From contig NW_026947490.1 of assembly GCF_034190915.1 (NCBI RefSeq), positions 68,561,494 to 68,625,493 of the forward strand: a stretch of DNA of 64,000 nucleotides, given 5' to 3'. The translations under genes and the position numbers were made by a program. This DNA is from Cavia porcellus (Eukaryota; Chordata; Mammalia; Rodentia; Caviidae). The notes beneath the pieces were generated by a model. That model did not search any database. It saw only the letters and a program-made list of their open reading frames with translations, and was not told the DNA's origin. Numbering within the stretch: position 1 is the stretch's first letter; the number at the start of each line of letters is the position of its first letter. Shown here in pieces: positions 11,966 through 24,524 of the stretch.

Positions 11966-14900
11966 ATGGTCTTTAAAAAATAAAATATTAAAGTAAATAA
12001 ATAAATATCTTTTGGGCATCTAGGTTGTGCTGATTAAGAGGACACCGGGGAACAGATGTCTGCAGCTAGCATCTTTTGTCAAGCTTTGGCATTCAAGAAT
12101 GGGGAAGAGACTCCTAGCCTGGAAAAGGTTGTGAGCACCACACATCTTTACTCTATTCTGTGGCAGAGCCAGGAAAGAGGTGAGGCTCAAGGGAAGATGG
12201 TAGCACTGGGTTCCTGGGAATGGTGGTCCCTGAACATTGGGATCCCAGGCTTTGGCAACGATTCATTGGCTCAGCAAAAGTAGGATGCAGAGAGCTACCT
12301 GATTTCCACTCTGCAAGGCTGACAATAAACAGCAGTAGGGATCATGATGGACCGCAGTGTAGAGATCTTTGCTCAGTGTCTATACAACATGTGAGAAGAA
12401 GGACAAGACTGAAAGAAATTGCCACACATCCAGAGAAATGAAGACTTAATGATTCAGTTTAACAATGGAAAAGAAATGAACACTCTTAGACACTGAGCTT
12501 TATGAATAAAGGTCATGCCTGCTCCAGATAAATGCTAATGTCTTACTTTTCTGATGAAGTGAAAGATAGGAGTACTACCCAGTGGTGGTGAACCTGTACA
12601 TGCATTGCTGTATTTTCTTTTATGACAAAATGTGTTAATGTAGAGTCATTTTTTCTAAGCTAAAACCTTAGTGTTCAAGTTTAAAATGGCTAACGTGGTT
12701 AAAGTGTTAGTACTTTGAGATAAATAAGTGGGTTTTGGATTGTGCTTTGTCACATGATCTCTATAAAGTTTACCATCACTAGTCTACACCAATTCTGGGT
12801 ACTGCTACTCCCATTCTATGCTTGTGACAGACATTACCAATCAATCAGCCATTCTTTGCTAACTACACATGCACAGAGAGGCTCATAGCATCTTCAGTAC
12901 AGGGCACAGGCTCCAGGCAGACAGAACCAACAAGGAGAAGTGGTATAAATCAGGACTCCTGCTAATTTACCAATGTGTTGCATGCAGGTTTGTTTACTAA
13001 CCGCTATTTCCAGTGTGAATTATCAGCAAGCAAACAGAACCTAAGAGAATGACTCACTGTCTGCCCCCTATCCTTCCCTGGCTTTGCTCAGGCTCTCTTG
13101 CTAACTGGCTTTGCCAGCAGGAAGTGCTGAAAATGAGTTAGAGGGCAATAGGAGGTACAGACTTTCTCTGGGTTCCTAATGCCCCTCTGGGCTGTCTCCT
13201 CTCCAGACTTGCCTTCCACAAGGTAGTCCTTGCTGCTTTTTCCATCCTGACCCATGGCTGTGGCTGGCACTGTGGGTAGCTGCACCTCTCAGCAGTGTCC
13301 ATATGACCTAAGGCAACTGTGTCTTTTTGCTGTCATTTCAGCATTCTCTGCTTGGCCTCTTATCTTTCTAGAACTGGGGTAACCAATTTCTTGTCCTAAG
13401 AGATCTGCATTTGAAGTACTTGACTGGGAAGCATCTGGAAATGACCCTAAAGAGATTGGGCAGGGAGGTTCTCTCTCCTGACTTCAAACACTAGGGTGGA
13501 GACATTAGGAGCTCCTATATCAGCTGTGAGGGAGCCACAGGGTGATGGAGACAGAGTGTTTCTGCCAAGGAAGGGGCAAGCAGTGGGCTCTTGGGACATA
13601 AAGTAGATGAGAAAGATCATCTGTCATAATCATAAAACAAAGTCATAATCATGACACAAAGTCACCTGTGAGACCTGGGAAGGTCCGCTATCAGTATGTC
13701 CGCAGAGTCTCAGCTGCATGGGGAAGAAAATGTGAGTCTCTTTCAAAGACTACCAATTACCAGGCTTTCCATGTTTCTCAATTTATTTTTATCTTAAATG
13801 TAGTCCTTTAAATATTAGTAATCACCAGAAATAGAATCTCTTCTTGTGCTTAGAGTTCTTAGGTAAATGTAATATCAAATAAAATTTAAAATTGTGCAAT
13901 ATATAAAATCAATAAAATTCAATTTTATAGCACTGATTGAACCTGGTGAGGGCAGGACAGTGCTGCACAGTCAGTGTGAGTGTTTCTGGCTCTTCTCCCT
14001 GGTCCTGTGAGTACAGGGCATCTATGTTACCACGTGCTGAGCAGGAGCTGATGTGTGAGCACTGCTCTTCCTGCTAAACATCTGCAAAACTCAAACAATG
14101 CACTGTGACATCCATGGCCTACATCTGGCAAAGACACAGCATTGACTATTAGGTAAAGCTCTGGTTTTTTCTTATTAACCTAAAAACAATATGGCCCACA
14201 AAACAATCCCAGGTGGGTACACAATTATGAGTGAAGTAGGTAGCAGCCAGTTTACAATCCCCTCACACTTAGCGTTTGTAAGTCCACTATGTTGAAAACG
14301 TAACACGCAAACTCCTGAACACAACCTCCAAGAGACAGGACAAGTACTAGTACCCCTGAGTCCAACTTAGCAAGGCTGACAGTAATCCATGAGCCACCCC
14401 TGCAGAAACTTGGGTCTCAAGAAAGAATTAGAACTCTGAGAGTTAGCTGTAGTCTCCTACGAGATAAAGATTCTCCTTCCTGGACACCTCGAGGGATGTA
14501 GGCTTGGTTTCAGACAGAGTCTAGCAGGCTTCCTTACATTTTATGAGTTTTATGTACAGAAAATAAAATCAAATGCTTGCTGATAGACGCTGCACAATGT
14601 TAGGCACATTGGGAGAGCTCTGAGATGCAGTGACACTGAAAGCCAATGTTGGAGACAAGTGAGAGTGGATGGAGGTTTTAGAGGAAAGTGATCAAATCTC
14701 TGTCTTTGTTTTTATTTTCAAGATACAATAAAACAAGTACAATAAACGTGCTGTGTGTAGACAGAGACATTTACACTCTATCTCTTGAACATCACCTTTA
14801 ACTGTGCACAGACACATAAGCTACAGAGCCCAGAGAAGACAGAGGTGGAATACAGGGGCATGAAACACATGCCAGTGGTCACTGTCTTGAGGGAGCAATT

Positions 14901-15497
14901 TGCTAAGTTTCAGGGGGCTTAGATCCCTCAGCCTGTGAGACCCTGGGAAATGTCCATCCACAGGCTCATGACAGAGAGTTTACAATGCTTTTTTAAAAAT
15001 GCAAATGTCCCCACAAGAGACTAGATACATGATCTGAGGTATAGGCAACCAACGTCATCCTCAAGCAATTTTTTTTTTCAGCAGGGATGATGAATGAATT
15101 ACACCTATATCCACGTATTTGCACATATGACTTTCACACCAAAATCACTGAGGGAGACAAAGTCCAGAAGATGTGGACTCTGAAGAAGCACACACTCAGA
15201 TATCATTTTTGAAAAGCACTAAAACATACACATACGTATTTGTAATATTGCTAATTTTTATTATGACCATTGGTAATAAAGATAAATAAAAGTAAGAGAT
15301 GACTAATTACTACTCTCTTAGCTGCATTTTATTTCTTAAGCTGAGTCATACCAGTGTAAGTCTATAATCCTCATAAGTTTTTATGTATCCAGAATAAGTT
15401 ATGATAAGACAGTTTAACAAATCAGTCATTTTAAACAACTCAGCCCTGCTTAGAAAGCACGTTAGTGAGAACTCTGATGCTCCCCAGACCCCTGAGT
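11966..15497. other. Unique non-coding sequence
   Basis: No gene recognised in 3.5 kb. A small 21-bp direct repeat (gtcataatcat...acaaa, twice) lies at about 13623-13663. The sequence is AT-rich around 13780-13930 and 15190-15420. Frames stay under 75 codons. Confidence 0.55.
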
Positions 15498-16014
15498 GCT
15501 CCTAGAGCACGCTTATAAATCTGAGCCAGTCTTGGGCCAGTGACTTTACTGGGCTTCTCTGTCAAAGAGGCAACTCCCTTCCTTGTTATCCTAACCAGAC
15601 TGTCTTTATGTGAGTTAGGAAGGTCAAATACATTTACTTTACAGCCACCTAGATGGGCTGTAAAGCAAGTACAAGTTCTGAAAGCAGATACTCTTCATGG
15701 ACTGGATAAAGGATGCTCTCACAGATAGAGCAGAGGAGCACAGATGAGTCTCTGACCCAAATCCCCACAACCACAACCAACAACGTACGTCTAGACCGAC
15801 TGTGAATCTAGGTTGCAGAACTGTCCCCTTTGGTCCCTGAAGGAGGCCCCTGGGTCAGACTGGTCTAGTGACAGTTGCACAAGACTGTGCCAAGACCATG
15901 GCTCCGGCTGAATGCTGGAGCCTTGGAGCCTTCTCCATGGCTGTTAGTCTAGCTCTGTGCCCAAGTAGAATACAGGGCTTTTTCTTCCTCAGGAATTTGA
16001 CCTTGTCATCTTAT
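15498..16014 (+). repeat. Duplicated 517-bp segment, upstream copy
   Basis: This segment reappears, somewhat diverged, at 17471-17985 inside an L1. Homology starts at GCTCCTAGA and stops at TCTTAT. Shared landmarks in order are: cttgggccagtgactttactggg, gaggcaactcccttccttgttatc, gagttaggaaggtcaaat, agatagagcagaggagcacagatgagtctctgaccc, the CCACAACCAACAAC tract, gaggcccctgggtcagactggtct and aagaccatggctccggctgaatgctgg. Sequence continues past both ends here with no poly(A), LTR-like ends or target duplication. It is either the donor of the internal copy or another copy of an unrecognised repeat family. Confidence 0.85.
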
Positions 16015-17133
16015 CATAGATTCCGAGCATTGTGGACCACAGTAACATTTGAGAGGCTTTGGGCATAGTGCATGTTGGGTGGAGCTTGCAGCCAGCTAAG
16101 GGTCTTTCAGTGCCTTTGAGGCACTGGGGAAGTGATTTCCCTTTTTTGAGTCTTGCTTTATTCAGCTCTAAAATGGGATGGTGACAACTAACTCATGCAT
16201 GAAAAGCCATGACCATAACCTGGCAAGTGGCATCATTGTCCCCAATGCCCAACCAGTGTCTACAGCAGCAAATCTTACCCATTTGGCAGCAGTGAGGGCC
16301 ACCTGGTCCTTTGCACCAGGTAGTCCACATGAGGACATGAACGTTAGCTCCTTACTAGGTATTATGTGCAGGATACTGCCAGACATTTAGCAAATGGAAT
16401 TTGAATTCCACCACTGGTCACCTTGCTTTCCATGTGAGATGAGTCTGAGACCCTGTCTGTCTTCCTTTTTGGGCTCAGGACTTAGAATGAGCAAAGGCAC
16501 AGTATGGGACACCAGAGTGTTATGGTGCCACTTCAGCAACCCAAGAGCACAACATTCCAAGAGGCTGTGACAGCCAATAAGTGGCAGAGCCTGAGAATAA
16601 AGGGCCTTGAGCGGCATTCCAGGGAAGAACTTTTCTGTGTGCTGTAGGGGCAGCTGGAGAAGGATTCTGGGAAGCAAGTTGGCAGTCTAGTTTGTGGGAA
16701 GGAGGAGTTGCTCTACTGATAATGACGTGAAAGGGAGCCCTGGAGGCAAGAAGCTCAGTGAGGAGGCAGGGTGGAAAGTCAGGCAGACAGTGGCCAGTGC
16801 TCCCTGTGGAAGAAGGAGAAAGGAGGGATCAAGGAGACTCAGAGGATGTGGAAACCAGGAGACATGAGCCGTGAGGACAGGAGAGTGTGTGAGTATGATC
16901 AGTTGCTTGTGCGGTGTGGGAGGCTGCTCCCGCATGGTAGGGTTCACGAGAGAGGTGGAGGGGCTCAGTGGGGACCCACTTAGACAGAGTTTCTGGAATA
17001 ACCAAAGGAGGATTAAAAACACAAGCACAAAGCAAAGCCCACATCAATGTGTAAAACAGAAAAGTAAACATTCCGTAGCTAAGGGATGTATAACAGAGGT
17101 AAGATTCTGGAAGGTTTTACTAGAATAGGAATT
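16015..17133. other. Unique non-coding sequence with MIR-like piece near 16100-16200
   Basis: The piece 'gaagtgatttcccttttttgagtcttgctttattcagctctaaaatgggatgg' resembles the MIR 3' core in plus orientation. Several overlapping frames of 60-113 codons at 16170-17128 occur on both strands, and none has recognisable domains. A GGA-rich stretch lies around 16800-16880. Confidence 0.5.
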
Positions 17134-17152
17134 AGAACACTGCAAGAATAAA

Positions 17153-20100
17153 TAAAATTGACAAACCTGTAGCTAACCTTATCAGGAAAAAGAAATAAAA
17201 ACCAAAATCCATGCAATAAGGACTGAAAAGAGGGAAATTACTACAGATCCGATGGAAATTCAAAAGATCATGAATACCTACTTTGAAAATCTTTACTTAC
17301 ATAGAGTGGAAAACACAGAGGAAATGGACAGATTTCTAGGAACATACGAACTACCAAAGCTCAATCAAGAAGATATAGCAATTTTGAATAACTCAATATC
17401 AGCTATTGAAATTGAAAATGTAATTAAAAGCTTACCAACAAAGAAAATTCCAGGTTCTGATGGATTCACAGCTCCTAGATCACAGCTTGTAAATCTGAGT
17501 GAGTCTTGGGCCAGTGACTTTACTGGGTTTCTCTGTCAGAGGCAACTCCCTTCCTTGTTATCTTAACCAGATTGTCTTCACCTGAGTTAGGAAGGTCAAA
17601 TGCACTTATTTTACAGCCACCTACATGGTGCTTTCTGAAAGCAGGTACCCTTCATGGACTGGATAAATGATGCTCTCACAGATAGAGCAGAGGAGCACAG
17701 ATGAGTCTCTGACCCAAATCCCCACAACCACAACCAACCACAACCAACAACCAATGTCTAGACTGACTGTGAATCTAGGTTGCAGAACTGACCCCTCTGC
17801 TTCCCAAAGGAGGCCCCTGGGTCAGACTGGTCTAATGACAGTTGCACAAGACTGTGCCAAGACCATGGCTCCGGCTGAATGCTGGAGCCTTCCTTGGAGC
17901 CTTCTCTATGGCTGTTAGTCTAGCTCTGTGCCCAAGTAGATTCCAGGGCTTTTTCTTCTTTAGGAATTTGACCTTGTTGTCTTATAGAAATTTAGAAAAG
18001 ATTTGATACCAATACTCCTTAAACTCTTTAATGAAATTGAAAAGGAAGCAATTCTTCCTAAATAATTCCTGGAGGCAAGTATTACTCTGATATCAAAACC
18101 AGAGAAAGACCCAACCAAAAAGAAGAACTATAGACAAGTCTCACTAGTGAACATTGATGCAAACATCCTCAATAAAATACTGGCAAGTAGAATGCGGCAA
18201 ATCATCAAGAAGATTATACATCACAACCAAGTGAGATTCATTCCAGGAATGCAGGGATGGCTTAACATACCCAAATCAATAAATGTAATACACCACATCA
18301 ACAGAGTCAAAGACAAAAACCACATGGTCATCTCAATAAATGCAGGAAAAGCTTTAGATAAAGTCCAACACATGTTCATGATAAAAACACTTAAGAAACT
18401 CAGAATACACGGTGTCTACCTCAATCTCATAAAGGCCATCTATGATAAACCAACAGCCAACATTATACTAAATAGACAAAAACTGAAAGCTTTCACTTTA
18501 AAATCAGGAACAAGACAAGGATGTCCACTATCACCACTCATATTCAATATAGTTCTGGAAATACTAGCCAGGGCAATCAGACAAGAGAGAGAAATAAAAG
18601 GAATAAAGATAGGAAAGGAAAAAGCTAAACTATCACTATTTGCAGATGACATGATACTCTACATAGAAGACCCAAAAAACTCCACTAAAAGACTACTAGA
18701 GGTAAACAACAACACTCAAAAATCAATAGCATTTCTGTACACAAACAAAAAGCTTACCAAGAGAGAAATTATGAAAATATCGCCCTTCACAATAGCATCT
18801 TAAAAAATTAAATACTTAGGAATCAACTAACTAAGAATGTAAAAGACCTATATGATGAAAATTATACTATGCTAATAAGGAGATTGAAGAGAATATTAGA
18901 AAATGGAAGGATATTCCTTGCTCTTGGCTAGGAAGAACCAACATTGTGAAAATGGCCATACTTCCAAAACTGTTATACAGATTTAACACAATCCCAATCA
19001 AAATACCATTAACATAACTCACAGATCTAGAGAAATTCTTAAAATTAATTTGGAAACAGAAAAAACCTAGAATAACAAAGACAATTCTGAGCAACAAAGG
19101 CAAGGCAGGAAGCATTGCAATTCCTGAAACTATATTACAAAGCCACAGTGATAAAATCAGCATGGTGCTGGCAAAGAAATAGACCTGAGGATCAATGGAA
19201 CAGATTAGAAGATGCAAGCATAACTACAAAGACACTCAGATACCTGATTTTTAACAAAAGGGCTAAACATGTTCACTGGAAGAACATGCCTCTTTAATAA
19301 ATGATATTGGAAAAATTGGCTCTCCACATGCTAAAGACTAAAACTAGATCCATACCTATCACCATGAACAAAACTAAACTCTAAATGGATCAAAGATTTA
19401 TATATTAAAGCAGAAACACTAAATCTACTGGAAGAGTAAGTAGGTAGAAATCTTGGAGACCTAGGAGTAGGCAGAGAATTCATGAACAAAATGCAAACAG
19501 CAAGGAAAACACTTCAATGAATCAACAACTGGGATCTCATATTATTGAAAAGTTTCTGCACTTCAAAAGAAATCACCAACAGAGTGAAAAGAAAACCCAC
19601 AGAATGGGAAAGAATTTTAGCCAGCAATCCCTCAGACAAAGGACTTATATCCAAAACATATAAAGAACTGAAAACTATTGAGCCCCCAAAATTCAAAGGC
19701 CCTCTTCAAAATCAGAGATGAACACACATTTCTCAGATGAAGATATACAAATGGTAAATAAATACATGAAGAAATGTTCACCATCACTCAATGTTCATTC
19801 GAGAAATACAAATTAAAATAGCATTCAGATTTCACCTCACTCTAGAAAGAATAGCTGCCATCAAGAAATCAACTGATAACAAATGTTGGTGAGGCTTCAG
19901 GGAAAAAGGAACACTGCTCTTCTACTGGTGGGAGTGGAAATCAGAATGGAGATTCCTCAAAAAACTAGGATTGGAGGTTCCATTCAATCCAGCTATTCCT
20001 CTCTTGGGTATTTTCCCAGAAAACCTGAAAAGGTCATGTCACAATGATATATGTGCACCCATGTTCAGAGCAGCACAATTTGTGATAGTTAAATCTCGGA

Positions 20101-20207
20101 AACAACCAAGATGCCCATCAACCACAGAGCGGATGAAAAAGATGTGGTATTTTTATACAATGGAATATTACTTAGCTATAAAAAGGATGATCTTGAGGCC
20201 TTCATAA
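17153..20207 (+). pseudogene. Broken L1 ORF2 (reverse transcriptase region and C-terminus)
   Basis: This encodes remnants of L1 ORF2p, the endonuclease/reverse transcriptase that copies L1 RNA at nicked DNA. Open pieces are 17252-17470 (just before the RT domain), 18147-18803 (RT palm, with the FADD catalytic motif intact at 18639-18650 and the upstream [13 protein letters not shown] motif), 19115-19297, and 19971-20207 (C-terminal region ending near MEYYLAIK). Disruptions seen are the foreign 515-bp block at 17471-17985, a stop at about 18063, a deletion of roughly 25 bp near 18705 compared with the L1 at 39.0 kb, and several later frameshifts and stops. It has no endonuclease domain because of the 5' truncation. 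Confidence 0.9.
17471..17985 (+). repeat. Duplicated 515-bp segment lodged inside L1 ORF2
   Basis: L1 sequence runs up to 'gatggattcaca' and resumes at 'gaaatttagaaaagatttga'. The 515 bp between match the upstream segment 15498-16014 in direct orientation. Differences include a 3-bp loss near 17540, a shortened 'acatggtgctttctg' region near 17625 and an expanded CAACCAACCACAACCAACAAC tract near 17735. The junction shares only a few bases of microhomology (AGCT). No target duplication or poly(A) flanks it. A few L1 codons appear to be missing at the join. Confidence 0.85.
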
Positions 20208-20659
20208 GTAAATGGAGACAACTTGAAACTATACTGATAAGTGAAATAAATAAGAATAACATTTATAAAATCATATTGTGTCTCTAGTGTAAAAAGAAAT
20301 AAGAACTGTAGGAGTGATAAAACCCAAAATGTGTAATTGCTATTGTAAAAAAGAGAGGAAAAGAAAGTGCTCTAAAGAATATAACTGCATGTATTTTTAA
20401 GTGTGTAGGATTGATAACCATATTAGCTTACGGTAAATATTACTAAGTTTTTGTTGAATCATTGAACAGAACAGCTTGCAGCCTCACTGTTTGAATGTCT
20501 ACTTTGTATGCTTTAATTTTGTAACTTGAACAACTATTTCTAAGAGGACAATATGTAATTTATCAACTAGTGATTTCTTATGGTTTATTTTTTGAAATTA
20601 TATATTATTTCTACCTTTTCTATTTTCTCTTTAAATAAAATTTTAAAAAAAGAACACTG

Positions 20660-22835
20660 TCACTTTCCACCAACACAAAACAAAGTTTGAAGGTCAAACT
20701 AAGTCTAGTAATATAGCTGGTTTACCATATACCCAATATAATATGATTTCACCTTGTAATGAGTATAATAATTATGAAATCTATTCTTACACCAAGACTT
20801 CAAAATTTATGCTTTTATACTTTTAATACATGTCGATGTAGACTGGCCCCATTTCCAGGGCTCAACATGGGGCTAGGGCCCGCCCAGGAGACAGAGTAGC
20901 TGTCACTTATTGGCCCAATTGTAGCTGGTAAGTTGGCATTTGTCTAATACCAAGAAGTTGCAACAGTTACCTTATGAACTTAATTTGGCAATGCAGGTGA
21001 CATTTGTAACTGGGATTTTGGTGCAGCCAGGAAGCTCTGGTCAAGGTTGTTTGGGGGGATGGAAGCCCAGAGTTTTGAACTTGCAGTGAGAGTGATGGTT
21101 GCACATGAAGACAGATCTGCCTCAGCACATTCTCGTACAAGAGGGACATGAGGTCAGGCTGCAGGGATGCATCGGCACAGGAAAGCGGTGAGACCAGTAG
21201 ATTAACTGGGCCACTGACCACACTTGGCTCCAGACCAGTTTAATGTTTTCCTGGAATTTCTCTTTCTCTGCTTCTTGGAGTGAGGATTCAGAGTTTCTGT
21301 TACTTAACTACATTCCTGGGTTTCTTTAGCTAGTTCTGCATGCACAGAGACAAGAGGCAGACAGATGCTCAGCTTAGAGTAAATGTTGACAGCCTGGATA
21401 CCTGCCGGAGAGCTGTACCTCAGAACTATGACCGAGCCATTGTGTGTGTAAGTGCAGGAAGCCCTCTTACTGTGAGGATGTGTTCCAGGACCCTGGAGAG
21501 ATGTCTGAAGCCTCAGTTAGCACCTAGCCCTGAGCACACAGGCTGCAATTGTACAACTGCTCTGATAGTGGCAATGGTCATTAAATGATGAACAGATGGG
21601 CAAAGCATTCAGTGTGGACACCTTGGACAAAGGGATGATTCTTATTCAGGTGAGATGGTGAGATACAATGGATGTGCATGACTTCACACTACTCAGAATG
21701 GTGTGCAATTCAAAATTATAAATTACTTCTGGACTTTTCCAGTTAGTATTTCAGACTGAGACTGACTGGGAGCAGCTGAAATGCTGGACAGTGTACCTGC
21801 AGGCAACGGGGGTACTACTGTGAGTTAAAGATTGTTTCAGGTCCTGTGAAATAATATTTCCCTAAATCTCACCCTACTTCAGCTACATGCACTGGCATGT
21901 TCACTGGGTTCCCCTTCGTGGCACCAATTTTAAAACAAAAGACAGATAATACACATGCACGCACACACAAGAGACTAAACATGAATCTCCAACCAAGAAA
22001 TTCTATAGAGATCAAAGAGTAATAGAAAATCCACGTATCTAATAGGGGGAATTTATTTTAAAAAGAACCACTTTAGTTTTTGTTAAATTCATGGTATCCA
22101 AACGAAATTTTCTAAATTGGCTTTCATAGTCTTAAATATAGTATCTTCCTTTGAAATCTTAGTGACCTGGCCAAGTTTTGTTTCCCCATTTACAAAACAT
22201 ATCCAAGTTCACACTGTCTGCGTAAGATAAAGGAGACCTTCTGCAGCTTAACACCGTCCTTCTGAAGGAAGTTTTGCTCCTTTGAAGACACTCAGTTATT
22301 AGCATTAACAAAATTCCCTCTGAATATCAATGTGTGGCTGATTTACCAGTTGCTATCACTCACTCCTTTAACAGCAAGCACCACACTCGGAGAGAAGCGA
22401 TGTGGCCTCTGAAAATCTGCTTCTTCTTCCAGGACTAGGTCCCAACTTGCTTCCAGAGAAAGTAACCGGCTTGCTTTGTCTCAGCTGTAGTCTCTTTGTT
22501 AGCACTTTCTCTCCGCTTGCGCAAGCTTGGCAGAAGGAAATGTGTTTATTGCCTGACACTCACTATGAACGCTTAATAAGTTCTCATTGGATGGATAAAA
22601 TAAATGAGCGAGAGCAACTGCCAGCATCCTTGTTCCTTCTCAGCAGTTTTGCTACTTCTCCCCCTGGCTTGGGGTGTAGCAAATGAATCTGACCAAAAAG
22701 TGAATAGAATTGCTACAGATAGAGCAGCCCTGTTTTATGTAAGTTTCCACACATCAGAAATCTTCATTACCCTCTCTGCCCCCTGGACCTGCCCACTTCT
22801 TCACCAGCCACTCTCACTTCCAGATAACTATGCAT
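20660..22835. other. Unique non-coding sequence
   Basis: No gene or nameable repeat. Frames of 77-94 codons (for example 22402-22686 plus) overlap with frames on the other strand and show no domain. Short CA-rich patches lie at about 21953-21970. Confidence 0.5.
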
Positions 22836-22839
22836 AATG

Positions 22840-22932
22840 AGGTCATGAGGTTGAGAGGTCGTGACATTGAGAGGTCGGAGGTCCAGAGGTCGTGAGGTCG
22901 TGAGGTCATGAAGTCCAGAGGTCCTGAGGTTG
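22840..22932 (+). repeat. AGGTC array, 8-bp period (DR2-like half-sites)
   Basis: Twelve hexamers related to AGGTCA start at 22840, 22848, 22856, 22864, 22872, 22879, 22887, 22895, 22903, 22911, 22919 and 22927. The spacing is 8 bp (6+2), with one 7-bp step. Two units are exactly AGGTCA (22840, 22903). Three are AGGTCG with a TG spacer. The spacers alternate TG and AG. AGGTCA is the half-site bound by nuclear receptors, and a 2-bp spacer is the DR2 arrangement. Whether this is functional or simply a minisatellite cannot be told from sequence. Confidence 0.85.
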
Positions 22933-23599
22933 TGGCATGGGGCCTCTCCTCTTTTCTTTCCCAGTACAGTGTCTCCTTCTGCAAGTGCAGCTGGTCCACT
23001 GTCCTGGGACTGGCCCCAGGCCCTGCTGCCACCCTGCTGAAGCCCCTTGCTCTGTGTTTCCTTGGTCTCAGGGCCACCCTGAAGGACTCCAGAGGCTCCA
23101 TTAGCCCCCAAGCCGACAGGGTTTTGCTGGCAGGGAGGTCAGGGGCTTTCAGTGACCATGGCTTTGAAAGCATAGCAGCTGCCAGGCTGGTATCTTCCCT
23201 TTGCTCTGGACTCTTCCTTCACAGCCTTTATTCCCTGTTTGTCCTGACCTGCTCTTCAAGCATTAAAGCCTTCACTGTTGGAACAGGCAAGCTGCTCGGA
23301 AGGGGCGTCTGGGACCCAGAAGGGAGGTCTCTGTTGGTTGCAAGCCTGAGTCTGTGTGCCTCTCCCTCCCCATGGCAACAGCGAGCCCAAGGCCCCACAT
23401 CCAGGTGATACTGACACTGGTTTCTGCTGTGGTTTCATGAACCAAGCTGTCTGGGGACTCACACGATTAAAACCACACCAGCTAAAGAGCAGGCCATGCC
23501 ACGCACATCGCCTCCTGCTATTCCCACTGCAGTGGGTGTTGGGGAACCATCCCTTCCTCCTCACTCTGCATTTCAAAGCTGGCCTGAGGAGCAAGAGGT
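22933..23599. other. GC-rich unique sequence with a 166-codon frame
   Basis: A plus-strand frame at 22908-23408 (166 codons) begins inside the AGGTC array and runs into GC-rich sequence. Minus-strand frames of 112-119 codons overlap it. None shows a recognisable domain, so this is probably chance openness in GC-rich DNA. Confidence 0.4.
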
Positions 23600-23735
23600 A
23601 TTAGAAAGAAGACAGAGCCGGGAAACTTGGGTTCAAATGATCGTCTTCCCCATTTTCATTTCCAAAGATGGGAAGAACTCAGCTCTCAGGGGCTTGGTTT
23701 CCCATCTTGGAATGAGGTTAAAAATATATGCTTTC
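23600..23735 (+). mobile_element. Probable MIR fragment
   Basis: 'gggaaacttgggttcaaatgatcg', then 'aactcagctctcaggggcttggtttcccatcttggaatgaggttaaa', follow the order of the MIR 5' part and core. The copy is heavily diverged. Confidence 0.5.
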
Positions 23736-24444
23736 CAAAACTCTTATATAGATCAGAAATTTTAAGCAATTTTTCCTTGTAGTAAATGTTCGACAATGGG
23801 AAATTAGTATTATAATTATTAAAATATCACGCTAAAATATGAAGTATTTAAATTTCAATAATAATATACCTTTTGTTAATATACTGTGCTGCATATTGAA
23901 AGTTATACAATTACTATATTAACGTGTCTATTAATATAATAATACATTTTAAAACATGCATATTCCTATCTTACATTAAGACATTACTATATTAGTGTCA
24001 TTATAATAATCCTTTATACATTGTTACAATATAGTGATACAGTGTTGTCACTAAACATTAATGCTGATTTGTGATGATGCCAGAAGTTAACTTGTTTTGT
24101 CATTTTTAGCTAGTTTACACCCTTTACTGAGTTATTCTGCAGGCAGGCAAACATTTCCCTCATTTGCCTAGAGTAAGTACAACCTTGTTTTATCTAGAAA
24201 ATAATCATTTGCTTTTACAATAAGAGTAAAGCCCTTGAAACATCTTGAAGAGACCCTATGCAGAGGCTAGTGCCAGCATTTAGTTGTGGCTTCTGTACCA
24301 TAAAGCTCCTGGTAGCTCCTAAAACTTCAGTAAGTGTTAGCTATTATCATTAACATGAGAGGAAAAGACAGGAAAAGGAAAGCAGAAATGACCCGAGACT
24401 CTGCCTCAGTGTCCCTACACTGTGAAACTTTCCCACCCCAGCAT
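23736..24444. other. AT-rich unique sequence
   Basis: About 250 bp from 23760 to 24060 are strongly AT-rich, with recurrent TTAATATA and ATTATAAT words and no clear repeat unit. The rest is unremarkable. Confidence 0.5.
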
Positions 24445-24524
24445 GATGAGATAGTTCTTGTTGGTTCTGATCAACCATACTAATGATGAGATAGTTCTTG
24501 TTGGTTCTGATCAACCATGCTAGC
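24445..24524. repeat. Two-copy 40-bp tandem duplication
   Basis: A block starting GATGAGATAGTTCTTGTTGG occurs at 24445 and again at 24485, nearly identical through 'ttctgatcaaccat'. This is a simple local tandem duplication. It lies inside a 124-codon minus-strand frame that has no recognised domain. Confidence 0.9.

Larger units (their letters stand above)
17143..20650 (+). mobile_element. 5'-truncated LINE-1 with 9-bp target duplication
   Basis: AGAACACTG flanks the element (17134-17142 and 20651-20659). Between these sites is an L1 starting inside ORF2, upstream of the reverse transcriptase, and running to a 3' UTR with ATAAAA and a short A tail. 5' truncation is the usual outcome of target-primed reverse transcription. 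The 515-bp block at 17471-17985 is foreign to L1. The 3' UTR (about 20210-20640) is of the type that starts near 'aagaactgtaggagtgataaaaccc', which recurs at 35064-35424. The element is dead: its frame is broken in many places. Confidence 0.93.

Noticed and set aside
18147..18803. A host gene for reverse transcriptase
   Set aside because: It is the RT region of a truncated L1 with flanking target duplications and stops on both sides.
22840..22932. CRISPR-like array
   Set aside because: The unit is 8 bp with no unique spacers, and the sequence is mammalian.
22908..23408. 166-codon frame as a possible gene
   Set aside because: It begins inside the AGGTC minisatellite, overlaps similar-sized antisense frames and has no recognisable domain.
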